This document shows, in pieces, positions 25,392 to 28,987 of a stretch of 28,987 nt of DNA. Position 1 is the stretch's first letter, and each line of letters begins with the position of its first letter. This stretch comes from Prevotellaceae bacterium UBA2744 (GTDB lineage Bacteria; Bacteroidota; Bacteroidia; Bacteroidales; Bacteroidaceae), in the NCBI GenBank assembly GCA_002353575.1, contig DEJQ01000029.1:1-28987 (forward strand), written 5' to 3'. A program made the translations under genes and the position numbers. The notes below the pieces were generated by a model. That model worked only from the letters and a program-made list of their open reading frames with translations, searched no databases and was not told where the DNA came from.

Positions 25392-26795
25392 ATGGATCGC
25401 AGAGAATTTTTAAAATTATCCGCAGCAGCTTCTGCACTTGCTGCCTGTGGCGGAAAACACAACATACTGCCAGCAGATATCGACCCTCTGGGCCATCACA
25501 CTGGCGAAGTGCCAACTGATAAAATGACCTATCGCACCACACCATCTACGGGCGATAAGGTCAGCATACTGGGATACGGCATGATGCGACTACCCCACAA
25601 GCCCATTATGCCCGTAGCGGGGTCGTCCGATGCCTCTGCCGAGGAAATCGACCAGGAGCAGGTGAACCGACTGGTCAAGTATGCTCTCGACCACGGTGTT
25701 AACTATTTCGACACTAGTCCGGCTTACTGTCGCGGTCTCTCCGAGCAATCTACAGGAATTGCCCTTGAAGCCTCGGGGTATGACCGTTCCAAGTATTTCA
25801 TAGCCACAAAGATGAGCAACTTCTCTCCCACTCAGTGGAGTCGTGCCGAAAGCATAAAGATATTCCAAAAGTCACTTCGTAGTCTTCGCACCAACTATAT
25901 CGACTACCTGCTGCTTCATGGCATCGGTGGCGGAGGCATGGATACTTATCGCGGCAGATTCGTAGATAACGGCATACTCGACTATCTGCTCGAACAACGC
26001 GAGAAAGGCGTAATTCGCAACCTTGGTTTCTCCTATCATGGCGACATCGAAGTATTCGACTACTTGCTCTCCCGTCACGATGAATATAAGTGGGACTTCG
26101 TGCAGATACAGCTCAATTATGTCGATTGGCATCTGGCAAAGCAGGTAAACCCAAGCAATACCAATGCCGAGTATCTCTATGGCGAGCTCGACAAGCGCGG
26201 CATACCTGCCGTCATCATGGAACCCCTGCTTGGAGGTCGCCTTGCCAAGATGCCCGACCATGTCGTAGCAGCCCTCAAGCAGCGCCGACCAGAAGACAGT
26301 GTAGCTTCATGGGCATTCCGCTATGCGGGTACCAAACCGCGCATTCTCACTGTACTCAGTGGTATGACCTACATGGAACACCTGCAGGACAATATCCGCA
26401 GTTACAGTCCACTGCAGCCGCTTACCCAAGAAGAGCAGGAATGGCTCGAAGGCGAAATCGCCAACCTTTTCGTGTCCTATCCTACCATTCCCTGCACCGA
26501 CTGCAAATACTGCATGCCCTGTCCCTATGGTATCAACATACCTGCCATCTTTGCACATTATAACAGATGTGTCAACCAAGGAGATATGCCCGAATCCATG
26601 CAGGCAGACAACTACCAGGCTGCCCGCCGCCGTTTCCTCATCGGTTACGACCGAGCTGTGCCACGCGAACGCCAGGCAGACCACTGCATCAGTTGCCGCC
26701 AGTGCGTCATCCACTGTCCACAGAGCATACAGATACCCGAGCAGATGCGACGCATCGATGATTTCGTAGAAAAACTGAAACAAAACAAACTCTAA
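25392..26795 (+). CDS. Tat-exported lipoprotein: aldo/keto reductase fused to ferredoxin domain
   Basis: The 467-residue product begins with a Tat signal DRREFLKLS (R3-R4), directly followed by a lipobox LAAC (C19). It is therefore a folded, exported lipoprotein, with no acidic surface-export signal after C19. The barrel (about 45-335) keeps the aldo/keto reductase tetrad D107, Y112, K140 and H176. The C-terminal part has two [4Fe-4S] sets, C368/C371/C374/C377 and C432/C435/C438/C442. Similar cytosolic fusions occur in anaerobes, where the clusters can feed electrons to the barrel or replace NAD(P)H. Here the location outside the cytoplasm, without free NADPH, makes electron supply by the adjacent polyferredoxin likely (inference). 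The substrate is unknown. Confidence 0.88.
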   Translation: MDRREFLKLSAAASALAACGGKHNILPADIDPLGHHTGEVPTDKMTYRTTPSTGDKVSILGYGMMRLPHKPIMPVAGSSDASAEEIDQEQVNRLVKYALDHGVNYFDTSPAYCRGLSEQSTGIALEASGYDRSKYFIATKMSNFSPTQWSRAESIKIFQKSLRSLRTNYIDYLLLHGIGGGGMDTYRGRFVDNGILDYLLEQREKGVIRNLGFSYHGDIEVFDYLLSRHDEYKWDFVQIQLNYVDWHLAKQVNPSNTNAEYLYGELDKRGIPAVIMEPLLGGRLAKMPDHVVAALKQRRPEDSVASWAFRYAGTKPRILTVLSGMTYMEHLQDNIRSYSPLQPLTQEEQEWLEGEIANLFVSYPTIPCTDCKYCMPCPYGINIPAIFAHYNRCVNQGDMPESMQADNYQAARRRFLIGYDRAVPRERQADHCISCRQCVIHCPQSIQIPEQMRRIDDFVEKLKQNKL

Positions 26796-26823
26796 CCACT
26801 TAACTCTAAACTCTAAACTCAAT
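26789..26823. repeat. heptanucleotide repeat, 5 units, abutting tatA
   Basis: Units ACTCTAA, CCACTTA, ACTCTAA, ACTCTAA and ACTCAAT fill 26789-26823 exactly. They include the TAA stop of the aldo/keto reductase and end on the base before the tatA ATG. The whole intergenic gap is therefore made of this repeat. Confidence 0.8.
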
Positions 26824-27024
26824 ATGATACCACTATTTTTCGGACTTGGATATCAGGAGATACTCCTCATCCTCATCATCGTACTTCTCCTCTTCGGTGG
26901 AAAGAAAATTCCGGAACTTATGCGCGGAGCCGGTAAGGGAGTCCGTGCCTTTAAGGATGGCATGAAAGAAGTGACTACCGACGAAGATACCAAAAGCGAC
27001 AACACAGAAAAACCTGAGAATTGA
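26824..27024 (+). CDS. tatA: twin-arginine translocase subunit TatA
   Basis: The 66-residue product has a short N-terminal membrane helix (about 10-25), then the conserved FGGKKIPELMRGAGKGVRAFKDGMKE hinge and amphipathic helix, and a charged tail. This is the normal TatA/E layout. With no separate tatB nearby it may do both the TatA and TatB jobs, as in minimal TatAC systems. The stop TGA overlaps the tatC start (TTGA). Confidence 0.95.
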   Translation: MIPLFFGLGYQEILLILIIVLLLFGGKKIPELMRGAGKGVRAFKDGMKEVTTDEDTKSDNTEKPEN

Positions 27025-27755
27025 AAACAGACCTGACCTTTTGGGAACACCTCGACGAACTGCGAATGGTGCTACTGCGTTGTGTCATAGCAGTAGCACT
27101 GTCAGCCTGTATCGTCTTCTGTTTCAAGGATGCAGTCTTTTCTTTCGTCCTCTCTGCCCGCCAGAGTCCGTTGCTGCCCGACCTCTTCACACCCTCGGCA
27201 CATATACGGCTTATCAACACTGAACTTACCCGACAGTTCATTATCCACATGATGGTCAGCGCCTATGTGGGAATACTCCTCGTGGCGCCCTACATCATCT
27301 GGCAGGTGTACCGATTTGTGCTTCCAGCCTTACGGGCAAACGAACGGCGCTATAGCACCCCACTTGTCTGCATCTCATACCTCATGTTCTTGCTTGGAGT
27401 ATGCTTCAGCTACTTCATCCTCTTTCCCCTCACCTATCAGTTTCTTGCCACCTATCAGGTAGATGTTCAGGTAGAAAACCTAATTTCCCTTCAGAGCTAC
27501 ATCGACACCCTCTGTTTCCTCTGCCTTGCAATGGGAATCACGTTCCAGATGCCAGTCATCTCATGGTTCCTCGGTCGTCTGGGCATCCTCAGCCGGCAAG
27601 TCATGCGCCGGGTACGCCGTCATGCCTTTGTAGTAGTGCTGATCGTAGCAGCTATAATCACCCCGACCACCGATGCCTTCACCCTCAGCATCGTCTCACT
27701 TCCCATGTACCTACTCTACGAACTCAGCATCCTTCTGGTACCAAAGAGAAGATAA
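27021..27755 (+). CDS. tatC: twin-arginine translocase subunit TatC
   Basis: The 244-residue product is a six-helix membrane protein. It has the N-terminal receptor motif WEHLDELR, the APYIIWQVYRFVLPALRANERR loop that reads twin-arginine signals, and later ITPTTDAFTLS before the last helices. The TTG at 27021 is the start: the first ATG in frame (27066) would remove the HLDELR motif. The start overlaps the tatA stop by 4 bp, implying coupled translation. TatC recognises the RR signal and forms the translocon core with TatA. Both evident substrates are encoded immediately upstream. Confidence 0.95.
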   Translation: MKTDLTFWEHLDELRMVLLRCVIAVALSACIVFCFKDAVFSFVLSARQSPLLPDLFTPSAHIRLINTELTRQFIIHMMVSAYVGILLVAPYIIWQVYRFVLPALRANERRYSTPLVCISYLMFLLGVCFSYFILFPLTYQFLATYQVDVQVENLISLQSYIDTLCFLCLAMGITFQMPVISWFLGRLGILSRQVMRRVRRHAFVVVLIVAAIITPTTDAFTLSIVSLPMYLLYELSILLVPKRR

Positions 27756-27762
27756 AGATAAA

Positions 27763-27792
27763 AAAATCGTGTTGCAATTGCAACACGATTTT
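27763..27792. terminator. bidirectional terminator, 30-bp perfect palindrome
   Basis: AAAATCGTGTTGCAA (27763-27777) is followed directly by its exact reverse complement (27778-27792). The stem would run to the centre, with only a few bases left in the loop. A-rich and T-rich ends make U-tracts on both strands. It separates the converging tatC and SUMF1-like genes. Confidence 0.88.
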
Positions 27793-27803
27793 CTGTCCTT
27801 TAT

Positions 27804-28592
27804 TTATTTTATCACAAGACGGATACCTACGTTTTCGAAATCTTCATCGATATTGTCCGGGAAGCTGAGATTTAACTCACACCAATCTTTTTCGCTGGTG
27901 TAACCACCACCACAGTCGACAACTTTTCCGTCAACAAGAGTTGATGTAAATTCCCATACGTTGCCCGACATATCATAAATACCAAGTTCGTTTGGTTTCT
28001 TCTGAGCAACTGTCTGTGTTGATGCATTAGAGTTGTCAAGATACCATGCTACTTCGTCTATCGAATTCGAACCGGCATATTTATAGCCCAAGGACTTTGG
28101 TCCCCCCTTAGCTGCATAGTGCCATTCTGCTTCTGTTGGCAGAGCAATCTTCATGCCTGCTGGCAGTTGGTCCTTAACCAGTTGGTTCAGTTTTTCAATG
28201 AAACCATCGGCGTTGCTGATGCCGATATAGCTGTTATAGATTACAGGGTATTTATCGCCAATCTGTACTGACTTCTGTGGAAGATTTCCCATTACAGCTT
28301 TCCATAACTGATTGGTAACTTCTGTCTGGCTCATGTAGAAGTCGTTCATAGTACCTGACAAGTTTACATCAACAGCCTTACGTTCAGCATCTTTACGGCT
28401 GATTGTGTAATCATATGTACCACCAGGAACATAAATAAAAGCGAGCTCTACGTTATTAACCTTCACAACAATGTTGCGGTCGGTTGGTGCTGGCTTGTTG
28501 TCGTCGTCACTGCCGCAGGCAGTAAATGAAATACTCATAACAGCTGCCATGAGCAGCGTTATCATCACTGATAAAAAATTTCTTGTTTTCAT
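27804..28592 (-). CDS. SUMF1/FGE-fold surface lipoprotein
   Basis: The 262-residue product has a lipoprotein signal with C26 (ISFTAC). The residues after it, GSDDD, match the acidic lipoprotein export signal known from Bacteroidetes, so surface exposure is predicted. Residues about 50-262 have the formylglycine-generating-enzyme fold: MSQTEVTNQLWKAVMG, LPTEAEWHYAAKGG (151-164), GIYDMSGNVWEF (204-215) and a final VGIRLVIK. The usual RGGS-type strand reads DCGGGYTSEKDWC (C227, C238), so catalytic activity is doubtful. Such proteins are often non-enzymatic binding modules. It is monocistronic and converges on tatC. Confidence 0.85.
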   Translation of the reverse strand: MKTRNFLSVMITLLMAAVMSISFTACGSDDDNKPAPTDRNIVVKVNNVELAFIYVPGGTYDYTISRKDAERKAVDVNLSGTMNDFYMSQTEVTNQLWKAVMGNLPQKSVQIGDKYPVIYNSYIGISNADGFIEKLNQLVKDQLPAGMKIALPTEAEWHYAAKGGPKSLGYKYAGSNSIDEVAWYLDNSNASTQTVAQKKPNELGIYDMSGNVWEFTSTLVDGKVVDCGGGYTSEKDWCELNLSFPDNIDEDFENVGIRLVIK

Positions 28593-28625
28593 AGTGTTTT
28601 TAAGTTTTTAGGTAAAAAATCGATG

Positions 28626-28633
28626 CAAAAATA
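28626..28633 (-). promoter_or_regulatory. putative -7 box for the SUMF1-like gene
   Basis: On the minus strand TATTTTTG fits TAnnTTTG exactly and is followed by CATCG. It lies 34 bp upstream of the ATG at 28592. A -33 element is not clear because the upstream sequence is an AT-rich repeat. Confidence 0.5.
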
Positions 28634-28643
28634 CAATTAATAA

Positions 28644-28706
28644 TTGAAAAATTAAAAATTAAAAATTAAAAGTGAAAAATATAATTCTCTAATTCTCTAA
28701 TTCTTG
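28644..28706. repeat. AT-rich short tandem repeats (7-bp and 8-bp units)
   Basis: From 28644 to 28678 there are five heptamers (TTGAAAA, ATTAAAA three times, GTGAAAA). From 28683 to 28706 there are three 8-bp units (AATTCTCT twice, AATTCTTG). Similar loose TAACTTCT copies continue to about 28755. The region lies upstream of the SUMF1-like gene and before the short signal-peptide ORF. Confidence 0.7.
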
Positions 28707-28783
28707 ATAAAAAACTAGATCAGTATCGTCTTAACTTCTCTAACTTCTTTAACTCCTAAAAGCAAAAACTGCTGATAAAAATT

Positions 28784-28879
28784 ATGATCAAGAAAACCAT
28801 CCTAACTGCCCTACTCTCACTTGTAGCCATTGTGGCGGGAGCAGAGGAAACAACAGACAGCACGAAGACTAAAATCTGA
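28784..28879 (+). pseudogene. 31-codon signal-peptide-like ORF, probably a truncated gene
   Basis: An ATG at 28784 opens a 31-codon frame ending in TGA at 28877-28879. It begins with a canonical Sec signal peptide (MIKKTILTALLSLVAIVAGA), then only EETTDSTKTKI before the stop. This is the expected N-terminus of a secreted Bacteroidales protein, but no downstream frame clearly continues it before 28987. It could be a gene cut by an early stop or a true secreted micropeptide. The rest of the 28593-28987 stretch holds only repeats. Confidence 0.35.
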
Positions 28880-28937
28880 GAACAGAAAAATATCATAGTG
28901 TGCAATTTTATTTCTTAACTTTTCAATAGCCAAGGTC

Positions 28938-28965
28938 AATAACCAATAACCAATAACCAATAAAC
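28938..28965. repeat. heptanucleotide repeat (AATAACC), 4 units
   Basis: AATAACC occurs three times in tandem at 28938-28958, followed by AATAAAC to 28965. No gene starts within the remaining 22 bases of the window, but by analogy with other gaps this could precede a start codon outside it. Confidence 0.75.
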
Positions 28966-28987
28966 ATTATAAGCACCTTACATCAGC

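Overview
The window looks like chromosomal DNA from a member of the Bacteroidales, most likely a Prevotella-like genus. The support is Bacteroidetes-type promoter boxes (TAnnTTTG), a DUF3256 protein, lipoproteins with Bacteroidetes-style signals, a TonB-dependent receptor, large secreted glycosidases with a Bacteroidales-type C-terminal tail, and almost no Shine-Dalgarno sequences. There are no transposase, integrase, phage or rRNA genes.

Layout. 1-451: gene-poor, GC-rich leader with a promoter. 452-4766: a very large secreted multidomain glycosidase (GH30-like, ricin, FN3, LamG) broken by one frameshift near 3160-3185. 4767-5188: tandem-repeat-rich gap. 5189-8140: a tight trio, DUF1015 protein, YigZ-family protein and MltF-like lytic transglycosylase, closed by a hairpin terminator shared with the converging leftward operon. 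8242-11992 (minus strand): pyrK, pyrD, a DUF3256 protein and uxaB. 12115-18228 (plus strand): tRNA-Thr(CGT), then hisH-hisA-hisF-hisIE with zero or negative spacing, an FtsE-like ATPase, aspartate kinase and diaminopimelate decarboxylase, so a histidine-lysine biosynthesis block. 18329-20782: secreted GH2 glycosidase. 20847-27755: DUF362 protein, TonB receptor, membrane polyferredoxin, Tat-lipoprotein aldo/keto reductase, tatA and tatC, closed by a 30-bp palindromic terminator. 27804-28592 (minus strand): SUMF1-fold surface lipoprotein. 28593-28987: repeat-rich, with a 31-codon signal-peptide-like ORF.

The most interesting part is 20847-27755. It appears to carry a whole Tat export system (TatA plus TatC, no separate TatB) next to the only two proteins in the window with twin-arginine motifs. 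One is a single-chain NapH-NapG-like polyferredoxin whose Tat motif lies in the middle of the protein (R299-R300), after four or five membrane helices and two cytoplasmic-side clusters. The other is a Tat-exported lipoprotein fusing an aldo/keto reductase to two [4Fe-4S] motifs. I infer a transmembrane electron chain from the quinone pool to a periplasmic reductase of unknown substrate. The TonB receptor and Sec-exported DUF362 protein may supply or handle the substrate or a cofactor.

A second theme is AT-rich tandem repeats with a 7-bp unit but different sequences. They recur in many gaps and often abut or overlap start and stop codons.
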